A stretch of DNA of 35,815 nt from assembly GCA_017634275.1 (NCBI GenBank), contig JAGBNQ010000054.1, forward strand, positions 1 through 35,815, written 5' to 3'. A program made the translations under genes and the position numbers. The stretch is from Ruminococcus sp. GTDB taxonomy: Bacteria > Bacillota > Clostridia > Oscillospirales > Ruminococcaceae. The notes under the pieces are model-generated. The model ran no database searches. It was not told the origin of the DNA and saw only the letters and a program-made list of their open reading frames with translations. Below, piece by piece: positions 29,282 through 35,815 of the stretch (positions are counted from its first letter, which is position 1; each line of letters opens with the position of its first letter).

Positions 29282-31011
29282 CAGTCATCATCTCCCTTCT
29301 GCTGAGAATCGTAAACTTCCTTGTAGATAGCGTTTGTTGCCAAAAGCTCCTCATGGGTGCCTATGCCGTCTATCTCGCCGTCCTCTAAAACTATTATTCG
29401 GTCAGCGTCCTTCACCGAGGATATCCTCTGTGCGATTATTATTGTCGTAGTATCGGCAAGCTTTTCTCTGAATGCCTTTCTTATGCTTGCATCGGTAGCT
29501 GTATCCACCGCACTTGTCGAGTCATCAAGAATAATTATCTTAGGCTTTTTGAGCAGCGCCCTTGCGATACAAAGCCTTTGCTTTTGTCCGCCCGAAACAT
29601 TTACGCCGCCCTGCCCGAGGTCGGTATCATACCCATCGGGGAAGTCGTTTATAAACCCGTCAGCGCAAGCCGCCTTGCAGGCATCAATTATCTGCTCATC
29701 TGTAGCCTCAAAATCGCCCCATCGCAGGTTTTCCTTTATCGTTCCCGAGAAAAGCACGTTTTTTTGCAAAACAACCGAAACAGCGCTCCTTAGCTTGTCA
29801 AGCCTGTAGCTCTTTACATTCGCCCCTCCTACAAGCACCTCGCCCTCAGAAACGTCATAAAGCCTCGGTATCAGCGAAACGAGCGTTGTCTTAGCCGAGC
29901 CCGTAGCACCTATTATGCCGATAGTTTCGCCCGAGTTTATCTTAAGGTTTATATTTTTCAGCACAGCCTCCTCAGCCGTGTCATTGTAGCTGAAGGTTAC
30001 GTTTTTAAATTCGATCGAGCCGTCATAAACATCTCTGTTTGATGCGTTTTCATCGGTTATGTCGGGGTTTTCATCTATGACCTCAACTATTCTGTTTATA
30101 GATGCCCTTGAAATAACGAGCATCATAAATATCATTGAAACCATCATAAGCGAGCCGAGTATCTGGTTTATGTAGGTGATAAAGGTAGAAAGCTCACCTA
30201 TCTGCATACTGCCCTCAGCCACCATATTTCCACCGAACCACAAAACCGCTACGATAGTTGCATACATAGTTATCTGCATTATAGGCTGAGTGAGGATAAC
30301 TATTTTTTCCGCGGCTATCTGAGCCTTTCTTACAAGGTCTGCGCCGTTTGTGAATTTCTTGTTCTCATAGTCCTCTCTTACAAAGGCCTTTACCGCGCGA
30401 ATGCCGATAAGGTTTTCCTGAACGTCCGAGTTCATTTTGTCATATCTGTCAAGCATTATGCGAAATCTCGGGTGTGCCTTTGTCATTATAAGCACCATGG
30501 AAAGTGCTAAAATAGGCACGGAAACTAAGAACACCATTGACAGGTCGGGCTTTACCCTTACTGCCATAATAAGCGCGCCTATAAGCATAACGGGTGCGCG
30601 GAATGCCATTTTGATAAGCATCATAAATGAGTTCTGCACCATATTGACATCGGTAGTAAGACGTGTAACAAGCGATGCAGTAGAAAATTTATCAACGTTT
30701 TTAAATGAGAAATCCTGCACCTTGTTAAACAGTGTACTTCTGAGGTTCTTTGAAAAGCCCATGCTTGCCTTAGCGCCCAGGTAAGCGCCGAGTGAGCCGA
30801 AAGCGAGCGAAACGCACGCCATTACTACCATAAGTATACCCATTTTAACGGTATAAGCCGTGCCGCCGTCACCGCGGATACCGTTATCAACGATAAGCGC
30901 CATAACATACGGTATAAGCACCTCCATACCAACCTCGCCTATCATTACGAGAGGGGTAAGTATGGTATATTTTTCATAGCCCTTGATACAAGGGATCAGT
31001 TTTTTTATCAA
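29281..31011 (-). CDS. ABC exporter half-transporter (degenerate-site subunit)
   Basis: The 576 residues have six membrane helices in the first 310 and a C-terminal ATPase. Walker A is GATGSAKTT, with Ala where Gly is usual before the Lys, and Walker B is IIILDDSTSAVD, with Asp in place of the catalytic Glu. The signature is VSGGQKQRLCIARA and the switch residue is Gln (IIAQRISSV) instead of His. These changes mark the subunit that builds the non-hydrolysing site in heterodimeric exporters. Its start overlaps the marR stop by 4 bp (ATGA), so translation is coupled to the regulator. Confidence 0.93.
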   Translation of the reverse strand: MIKKLIPCIKGYEKYTILTPLVMIGEVGMEVLIPYVMALIVDNGIRGDGGTAYTVKMGILMVVMACVSLAFGSLGAYLGAKASMGFSKNLRSTLFNKVQDFSFKNVDKFSTASLVTRLTTDVNMVQNSFMMLIKMAFRAPVMLIGALIMAVRVKPDLSMVFLVSVPILALSMVLIMTKAHPRFRIMLDRYDKMNSDVQENLIGIRAVKAFVREDYENKKFTNGADLVRKAQIAAEKIVILTQPIMQITMYATIVAVLWFGGNMVAEGSMQIGELSTFITYINQILGSLMMVSMIFMMLVISRASINRIVEVIDENPDITDENASNRDVYDGSIEFKNVTFSYNDTAEEAVLKNINLKINSGETIGIIGATGSAKTTLVSLIPRLYDVSEGEVLVGGANVKSYRLDKLRSAVSVVLQKNVLFSGTIKENLRWGDFEATDEQIIDACKAACADGFINDFPDGYDTDLGQGGVNVSGGQKQRLCIARALLKKPKIIILDDSTSAVDTATDASIRKAFREKLADTTTIIIAQRISSVKDADRIIVLEDGEIDGIGTHEELLATNAIYKEVYDSQQKGDDD

Positions 31012-31541
31012 GTGTCATCAAACCCTTCTTCTGTTTCTGTTAATTCCCCGTGTATCACGGGGTCAAAGTCCTCTAAAACGCCGTCAGCCACGGCATTTGC
31101 AAGCTTTTCAAGCAGGCATTGCAGCGTGTGAGCCTCCTTTTTGGTCAGCAGGCTGTCAATAAGATCGTTAAGATCTGCCGTATTAGCCATAGCAAATATT
31201 GCCGCACCGAAACCTCTTTGCGTCAGGCCGACATATTTTGCGCGTGCGTCCTGCTCGCTTGCCTCACGGTAAATAAAATCATTTTTTTCAAGGTTAGCAA
31301 GCACCGAGGTCAGCGTAGAGCCGCACCTGCCGAAGCCCTTAAGCTCACTCTGCGGCAGGCGCATATCATCAGCATGGAAAAGCCTTATAAGTATCTTTGC
31401 CTGAGAAAAGGTAAGCCCCAGAGGTGCTATCAGTCTATTATTGCACACATATAGGTTATGCGCTATAAAGTCAAGCATAACAGGCTTTTTCTTCAAAAAC
31501 TCCTCCTCGCTCAGCTCGAACGAATTCTCTGTATCTTCCAA
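31008..31541 (-). CDS. MarR-family regulator of the ABC exporter
   Basis: The 177-residue protein has a winged helix domain: LTFSQAKILIRLFHADDMRLPQSELKGFGRCGSTLTSVLANLEKNDFIYREASEQDARAKYVGLTQRG. It is flanked by dimerisation helices, and an acidic C-terminal tail extends past the usual length. MarR repressors commonly control adjacent drug exporters and release DNA on ligand binding. The start codon is TTG at 31541, with AAAGGTGGTG 7-9 nt before it. The gene leads the operon. Its promoter, with two matching operator-like palindromes, lies about 350 bp upstream beyond a MITE-like insertion. Confidence 0.9.
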   Translation of the reverse strand: MEDTENSFELSEEEFLKKKPVMLDFIAHNLYVCNNRLIAPLGLTFSQAKILIRLFHADDMRLPQSELKGFGRCGSTLTSVLANLEKNDFIYREASEQDARAKYVGLTQRGFGAAIFAMANTADLNDLIDSLLTKKEAHTLQCLLEKLANAVADGVLEDFDPVIHGELTETEEGFDDT

Positions 31542-31558
31542 TTAAACACCACCTTTGA

Positions 31559-31838
31559 GATAAATTGGAGTTTGGCGCTCCGTTGTAGAGGGGCAATGCG
31601 AAGGGGTTCGGGGGCGACCGCAAAGCCCCCGAAACAGAGCGCGAGGCTTGCTTTGACATTATCTTAGCTTTGAGCGTGAAACAAGCATAAAAGCCTGCAT
31701 AACGAGCGTTGCGCTAAGATTTGGTTCATCGCTCCGAGGGGGCAAGCCGCCTGCGGCGGCTTGGTGGGGGGCTTTCCGGTCGCCCCCCCGACCCCCTTCG
31801 GGTTCGCATCGGCAAAGCCCCACAAATTCCAATTTATC
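31559..31838. mobile_element. MITE-like repeat, copy C (complete, 280 bp), in the marR leader
   Basis: GATAAATTGGAGTTTG (31559-31574) and CAAATTCCAATTTATC (31823-31838) are terminal inverted repeats with one mismatch. The left part matches copy D (GGCGACCGCAAAGCCCCCGAAA, then TTAGCTTTGAGCGTGAAACAAGC), and the right part matches copies A and B (CATCGCTCCGAGGGG, GGGGGGCTTTCCGGTCGCCCCCC). A central GCCGCCTGCGGCGGC palindrome is private. There is no gene inside. It starts 18 bp before the marR start codon and ends 27 bp short of the first operator. Confidence 0.8.
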
Positions 31839-31864
31839 ACTTCGTTTTTTACATACCTAAAAAT

Positions 31865-31953
31865 AATTAGATATCGAACTATCTATTATTATACCCTATT
31901 TTGCGCGGTTTCGTCAATAATTTGTTTTATGAATTTAATTAGATGTCGAACTA
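31865..31953 (-). promoter_or_regulatory. marR operon promoter with two operator copies
   Basis: On the minus strand TTGACG (31912-31917) and TATAAT (31888-31893) have 18-bp spacing. AATTAGATATCGAACTA (31865-31881) lies over the transcription start and AATTAGATGTCGAACTA (31937-31953) lies about 20 bp before the -35 box. They differ at one base and contain the near-palindrome TAGATATCGA/TAGTTCGATATCTA, a form usual for MarR-family boxes. They are 72 bp apart, about seven helical turns. Confidence 0.8.
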
Positions 31954-32153
31954 TTTTCTTGTGCAAATTGACAATATAAATGCCCCGAGCCGAGCAAGGG
32001 CGCGGTAAAGATGAATCACCTATCGGAATACTAACCGCGTGCCCTCTGAAATAAGAAAGACGAAAAACAGGTATCGCCTGCTGCGATGGATATTAAAACC
32101 CGCCGCGCGGCGATACCTATTGTTGCTTATCCTTTAAGAGCGAGCTTTGAAAG
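31954..32153. repeat. Gene-free stretch with nested inverted repeats
   Basis: GGGCGCGGT (31998-32006) and ACCGCGTGCCC (32033-32043) form an outer hairpin. A purine-rich run GAAATAAGAAAGACGAAAAAC follows, and AGGTATCGCC (32069-32078) pairs with GGCGATACCT (32109-32118), with CGCC-TGCT-GCG-type pairing inside. The order of parts is the same as at 3883-4075. It may serve as terminator region for the gene ending at 32154. No coding frame is evident. Confidence 0.6.
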
Positions 32154-33713
32154 CTATGCTTTCTTTGCTTTTTTATCCCTTGCAGCCTGCTTTTTCTCCT
32201 TGGGGGAAAGGGCTTTTTTCTGCCCGTACATTATCATCATACCAATGCAGAGGTATGCAAAATATGTGTATGAGTTGCCGCTTGTGTTCCAGAACATTAT
32301 CACAAGATAGCCCACAAGCCCTGCAAGCGCTGCCGCACCGTAGAAGGGCTGCTGCTTTTTATAGAATGCCAAAACGCTCTTTATCCCGTTAAACAGTGCA
32401 TATATCAGGAATATGCAGTAGGTGACAAATGTCGGTATACCGCGCTGAAGAATAAAGTCAAGGTAGTCATTATAGAGCCTGTCTGTCCTGAAACCCTGAA
32501 CTGCGCCGAAGAATGAATCAAGATTATCCTGCCCCATGCCGAAATACTTTTTCTCGTCAAGCTCGTATCTTATTGCCGATGAGCCTACTTTTCTGTAATC
32601 GGCATAAATATCAAGCTCGGTATTCAGTCTGTTCTGGTAGCTTGATGAAAGCCTTGTAAAGGTATCGGTAAAAATGACCCTTTCATCATAGAGCTTAAGT
32701 CCGCCGCCTATTTTAAGGCCTATAAAAGCGGCCGCCGTTACTGCTATAGTGATAATGCAGCAGACAAGTGCGTTTTCAAGAGGCTTTTTATTCCACAGCA
32801 CATTTTTGCGCGCAAGCCTTATAACCTCGATGACAAGCAGGACAGCAAGGACTGCGGGTATACCCACAAGCCCTGCGAGAACGTGCGTCAGCACGCTCGC
32901 TATCGCCATAAGCACGCAGGCGCAAAGGTAGAGCGCCTTTCTTTTTGTGCTTTTTGAGTACATAACACCTGCCGCGGCGAATGCGAAAAGGACGGTAAGT
33001 GCCGCCGCAAGGCCGTGAGGTGAGCACATAAGCCCCGTAGCGCAGCTCTGCGGCATCATGATATAGCCCATTTCGTTTACCGTTTCATCGGTAATGCCTG
33101 CGGCGAGGTCTACAAACAGCTCGTTAAAGAAATTAGGCACCTTGGGGCTTATACACTGAATGATACCGAAAACAGCCTCAAATGCGCCGATAGCGACGAG
33201 GTTATCGCAAAACCTCTTTCGCCATGTATCATTCGTTATCAATAGCCCCATAGCTATAAAGCCTATATAAGCCATAAACTCCAGGAACCCGTCAGAGCGT
33301 GAGCTATGGCCGAAAAATGCCTTTCTGAGCGATGCGGAGCTAAACATTGAAATAAGGCTCATAATCACGAGCAAAACGAGGGTGACAAGCCCTGTCTTGC
33401 CCTTAAGGGTCGCCTCATTTTTCATTCTTGCTATAAGGAACATAAGAACGCTCAGAAACCCCACAGCGATAACGGCCGTTGACATAATGGCGACAGTGTT
33501 TTCGGTATAATAGTGAGTTACCGAAAAGCCGTTTGACTCCTCAATACCCTTTACGGCGTTCTTTGTAAGGTAGTATGGCAAAGCGCATACTGCAAGCACC
33601 CACATAGCGATGATACAGAACATTCCCATAAGCTTATAGGTCTGCTCCTTTGTCATATTCAGTATAAAATCAGATTTTTCGGTAGTACCGAACAAATGCT
33701 TTTTAGTTTCCAT
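32154..33713 (-). CDS. O-antigen ligase-like polytopic membrane protein
   Basis: With the start at 33713 the protein has 519 residues and about twelve membrane helices. The layout resembles the O-antigen ligase/polymerase (Wzy_C, WaaL) group: helices up to about residue 370, a large loop with YFGMGQDNLDSFFGAVQGFRTDRLYNDYLDFILQRG, then two or three final helices and a Lys-rich tail (KEKKQAARDKKAKK). In that family the loop after a GMGxDN-like motif, followed by N/H-x-L and a GIP turn, carries the acceptor site. AAAGGAG precedes the chosen ATG; the longer frame runs into the AGATGTA repeat. No glycosyltransferase genes are near, so the substrate is unknown. Confidence 0.75.
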   Translation of the reverse strand: METKKHLFGTTEKSDFILNMTKEQTYKLMGMFCIIAMWVLAVCALPYYLTKNAVKGIEESNGFSVTHYYTENTVAIMSTAVIAVGFLSVLMFLIARMKNEATLKGKTGLVTLVLLVIMSLISMFSSASLRKAFFGHSSRSDGFLEFMAYIGFIAMGLLITNDTWRKRFCDNLVAIGAFEAVFGIIQCISPKVPNFFNELFVDLAAGITDETVNEMGYIMMPQSCATGLMCSPHGLAAALTVLFAFAAAGVMYSKSTKRKALYLCACVLMAIASVLTHVLAGLVGIPAVLAVLLVIEVIRLARKNVLWNKKPLENALVCCIITIAVTAAAFIGLKIGGGLKLYDERVIFTDTFTRLSSSYQNRLNTELDIYADYRKVGSSAIRYELDEKKYFGMGQDNLDSFFGAVQGFRTDRLYNDYLDFILQRGIPTFVTYCIFLIYALFNGIKSVLAFYKKQQPFYGAAALAGLVGYLVIMFWNTSGNSYTYFAYLCIGMMIMYGQKKALSPKEKKQAARDKKAKKA

Positions 33714-33735
33714 ACTGTATCTCCTTTTAGAAGTA

Positions 33736-33783
33736 AGATGTAAGATAAAAGAGTTAAGATAATGCACGGGATCTGTGCATTAT
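33736..33783 (-). repeat. AGATGTA heptads and hairpin between rny and the ligase-like gene
   Basis: AGATGTA, AGATAAA, AGAGTTA, AGATAAT run in a 7-nt phase (33736-33763). They overlap a perfect hairpin ATAATGCAC (33759-33767) / GTGCATTAT (33775-33783). Confidence 0.65.
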
Positions 33784-33796
33784 GTTATCCCTAACA

Positions 33797-33826
33797 TTTT
33801 CCCCTGCCGTTGCCGACAGGGGAAAG
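33797..33826 (-). terminator. Hairpin after rny, possible terminator
   Basis: TTTCCCCTG and CAGGGGAAA form a 9-bp stem with a 10-nt loop, 15 bp after the rny stop codon. The T-run on the minus strand is weak (AAAATGTTAG), so termination may be partial and the ligase-like gene may be read through; no strong promoter was found for it. Confidence 0.55.
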
Positions 33827-33840
33827 CATATTATTTGATT

Positions 33841-35412
33841 TTATTTTGCGTACTCGACTACTCTGCTTTCTCTGATAAGGTTTACCTTTATCTGACCCGG
33901 GTAGTCCATTTCCTCCTCAATGCGCTTAGCGATCTCTCTTGCAACGAGAGTCATCTTTTCGTCATTGATCTTTTCGGGCGAGATCATTATTCTGACCTCT
34001 CTGCCTGCCTGGATAGCGTAGGATTTCTCTACGCCGTCATACGACATACAGATCTCCTCAAGCTTTTGCAGTCTCTTTATGTAGTTTTCATAATTTTCAC
34101 TTCTTGCACCCGGCCTTGCCGCTGAGATAGCGTCAGCCGCCTGAACAAGAGCCGCTACGACAGTTTTTATCTCAACGTCGCCGTGGTGAGCCTCAATTGC
34201 GTGCAGCACCTCGGGGCTTTCCTTGTATTTCTTACATACATCTACGCCTATCTGAACGTGAGAGCCTTCTATTTCGTAGCTTAAAGCCTTTCCTATATCG
34301 TGCAGAAGTCCTGCTCTTCTTGCAAGGTTTGCATCAACGCCAAGCTCTGATGCCATCATACCTGCAAGGTGTGCCACCTCGATAGAGTGGTCTAAAACAT
34401 TTTGTCTGTAAGAGGTTCTGAACCTCAGTCTGCCAAGCAGCTTAACAAGCTCATGGTTGAGCCCGTGAACGTTGGTTTCAAGCACTGCACGCTCACCCTC
34501 CTGCTTGATCTTATACTCAACCTCTCGTCTTGCTTTATCGACCATTTCCTCAATTCTTGTCGGGTGTATCCTACCGTCCTGAATGAGTTTTTCAAGAGCT
34601 ATTCTTGCTATCTCTCGTCTTACCTGGTCAAAGCATGAGAGTGTAATTGCCTCGGGAGTGTCATCTATTATCAAATCGACGCCTGTCAATGTTTCGATAG
34701 TTCTGATATTTCTTCCCTCTCGGCCGATTATTCTTCCCTTCATCTCATCACTGGGAAGTGCAACGACCGATACTGCTGTTTCGGATACCTGATCCGCAGC
34801 ACATCTTGAAATCGCAAGTGAAATATACTGTCTTGCCTTTGCTTCGCATTCTTCCTTGATCTGGGCCTCATATGCCGAGATCTTGACGGCCTTCTCATGT
34901 GTAAGCTCTGTTTCAAGGCTTGAAAGAAGGTATTCCTTTGCCTGCTCTACCGTAAATTCGGATATTTTCTCTAACATATCGAGCTGGCTTTTCTTGATCC
35001 TGTCGGCCTCCTCTACCTTTTCGTCGGCAGCCTTTAGCTTTTGAGCAAGAGTTTCCTCTTTCTTTTCCAAGTTGTCAAGCTTTCTGTCAACGTTCTCCTC
35101 CTTCTGGGAGATTCGCCTTTCCTGTCTGGAGACCTCAGCTCTTCTGTCCTTGATCTCTTTTTCGGATTCCTGCCTTGCCTTGTAGATCTCGTCTTTGGCC
35201 TCAACGAGGGCTTCTTTTTTCAGACTTTCTGCATTTTTCTTAGCTTCATCGACAATTCTTTCGGCTTCTGTTTCTGCCGAGCCTATTGCCGCCTCTGCCG
35301 TTTTCATTCTGTGGTTTATGCCTTGCTTAAAGCATATAAAGCCGCTTACCGCCGCACCGACAGCGAGCGCTAACACGCACAGAACTACAGCCATGCCTAT
35401 ACCTATTTCCAT
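33841..35412 (-). CDS. rny: Ribonuclease Y
   Basis: This membrane-anchored endoribonuclease starts mRNA decay in Firmicutes. With the start at 35412 it has 524 residues, the normal size. It has an N-terminal membrane helix ([22 protein letters not shown]), a long charged coiled coil (about 40-190) and a KH RNA-binding domain ([23 protein letters not shown]). The HD domain follows with [20 protein letters not shown] and EAHHGD as metal ligands, and the C-terminus is [30 protein letters not shown] precedes the chosen ATG; the upstream extension of the frame is unlike the family. It has its own promoter. Confidence 0.97.
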   Translation of the reverse strand: MEIGIGMAVVLCVLALAVGAAVSGFICFKQGINHRMKTAEAAIGSAETEAERIVDEAKKNAESLKKEALVEAKDEIYKARQESEKEIKDRRAEVSRQERRISQKEENVDRKLDNLEKKEETLAQKLKAADEKVEEADRIKKSQLDMLEKISEFTVEQAKEYLLSSLETELTHEKAVKISAYEAQIKEECEAKARQYISLAISRCAADQVSETAVSVVALPSDEMKGRIIGREGRNIRTIETLTGVDLIIDDTPEAITLSCFDQVRREIARIALEKLIQDGRIHPTRIEEMVDKARREVEYKIKQEGERAVLETNVHGLNHELVKLLGRLRFRTSYRQNVLDHSIEVAHLAGMMASELGVDANLARRAGLLHDIGKALSYEIEGSHVQIGVDVCKKYKESPEVLHAIEAHHGDVEIKTVVAALVQAADAISAARPGARSENYENYIKRLQKLEEICMSYDGVEKSYAIQAGREVRIMISPEKINDEKMTLVAREIAKRIEEEMDYPGQIKVNLIRESRVVEYAK

Positions 35413-35570
35413 AGTATAGCCTTCCTCCTTCTTAGAAAGTACGGACGCGGGATAATTGATGACGCCAAACACCCTGCATCCGCCGATATTAAATTGTAAA
35501 GATACAAATAGCATAAATTATTTTATCTAAAGCGACTACTCGCCCTTATAAAAACATAATGCATAATACT

Positions 35571-35599
35571 ATTGTATAATAATTTAAGAAAATTGTCAA
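35571..35599 (-). promoter_or_regulatory. SigA promoter of rny
   Basis: On the minus strand TTGACA (35594-35599) and TACAAT (35571-35576) have 17-bp spacing. The leader to 35412 is about 150 nt; I see no known riboswitch in it. Confidence 0.75.
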
Positions 35600-35696
35600 G
35601 AGGTTTTTTACATAATTACAAAAATCCCCGAAATTTCTTCACGTTCTTGACTTTAGCGGAGCAAAATGGTAAGCTATAAAATGAGAGATAATATGC

Positions 35697-35815
35697 AAAT
35701 TGGAGTTTGGCGATGGGGGGTACGGGGGGCGACCGCAAAGCCCCCGAAATAGGGCGCGCGACTTGCTTTGACCTTTAACTTAGCTTTGAGCGTGAAACAA
35801 GCTAAAAAAACCAAA
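35697..35815. repeat. MITE-like repeat, copy D (cut by window end)
   Basis: It starts AAATTGGAGTTTGGCGATGG, which matches the left end of copy C. GGGGGGCGACCGCAAAGCCCCC and then TTAGCTTTGAGCGTGAAACAAGC also match copy C in order. The right part is outside the window. Confidence 0.75.

Noticed and set aside
31559-31838. Coding frames inside the GC-rich repeats
   Set aside because: They are G/C-run translations that differ between copies, with no shared frame and no start signals.
35413-35570. Riboswitch in the long rny leader
   Set aside because: The leader is mostly A/T-rich and I see no paired elements of a known class.

Overview
The window looks like chromosomal DNA of a low-to-mid GC Firmicute of the class Clostridia, most likely a gut Ruminococcus/Oscillospiraceae-type organism. 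This is inferred from the gene set (RNase Y, CIRCE-controlled htpG, an ANTAR regulator, a PurF-like paralogue, an LmrCD/BmrCD-type ABC pair, type I toxin-like peptides), strong Shine-Dalgarno sites and consensus SigA promoters. No phage, integrase, transposase or CRISPR array is visible. Both ends of the window lie inside copies of the same GC-rich repeat, so it may be a complete contig of a draft assembly broken at repeats.

Layout. 1-2.4 kb (+): a C39-like cysteine peptidase, a lipoprotein and a PyrE-like phosphoribosyltransferase. 2.5-3.75 kb (-): a small membrane protein and a membrane-anchored MerR regulator behind a promoter with a MerR-type 19-bp spacer. 4.1-8.3 kb (-): a CPBP intramembrane protease followed by a giant polytopic membrane protein. 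8.5-10.5 kb (+): htpG behind a perfect CIRCE operator. 10.5-14.4 kb (-): an ANTAR regulator whose real start codon seems lost, glycogen phosphorylase and a secreted/anchored protein. 14.4-15.9 kb (-): a PurF paralogue that has lost its glutaminase site. 16-17.1 kb: a divergent Xre regulator and lipoprotein sharing palindromic operator-like sequence. 17.2-19.1 kb (-): a membrane-bound SpoIIE/RsbU-type phosphatase. 19.5-20.3 kb (-): a four-helix-bundle (S23-like) protein, tRNA-Tyr and tRNA-Thr. 20.5-22 kb (+): an ECF sigma factor with its membrane partner. 22-27 kb (-): DtxR-family regulator, aspS, two tandem type I toxin/antisense-RNA modules, two small proteins and hisS. 27.3-32 kb (-): a MarR regulator with a heterodimeric ABC exporter. 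32.1-35.5 kb (-): an O-antigen-ligase-like membrane protein and RNase Y.

The most notable content is between the genes. First, a MITE-like GC-rich repeat family with terminal inverted repeats has four copies; one sits between the MarR operon's operator-bearing promoter and its first gene. Second, degenerate tandem heptanucleotide repeats occur at many gene borders, including between the two tRNA genes. Third, a hairpin-plus-A/T element lies directly after the stop codons of glgP, the purF paralogue and aspS. Fourth, two tandem modules of about 300 bp lie between the hisS cluster and aspS. Each encodes a 27-28 residue hydrophobic peptide from a consensus promoter, with its ribosome site in a hairpin, and a convergent antisense RNA of about 90 nt; this is the best candidate for an undescribed system here.

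Start codons were reassigned from the longest reading frame for purF-like, aspS, hisS, rny, the ligase-like gene, the phosphatase, the S23-like gene and the second lipoprotein, because good ribosome-binding sites lie further in.
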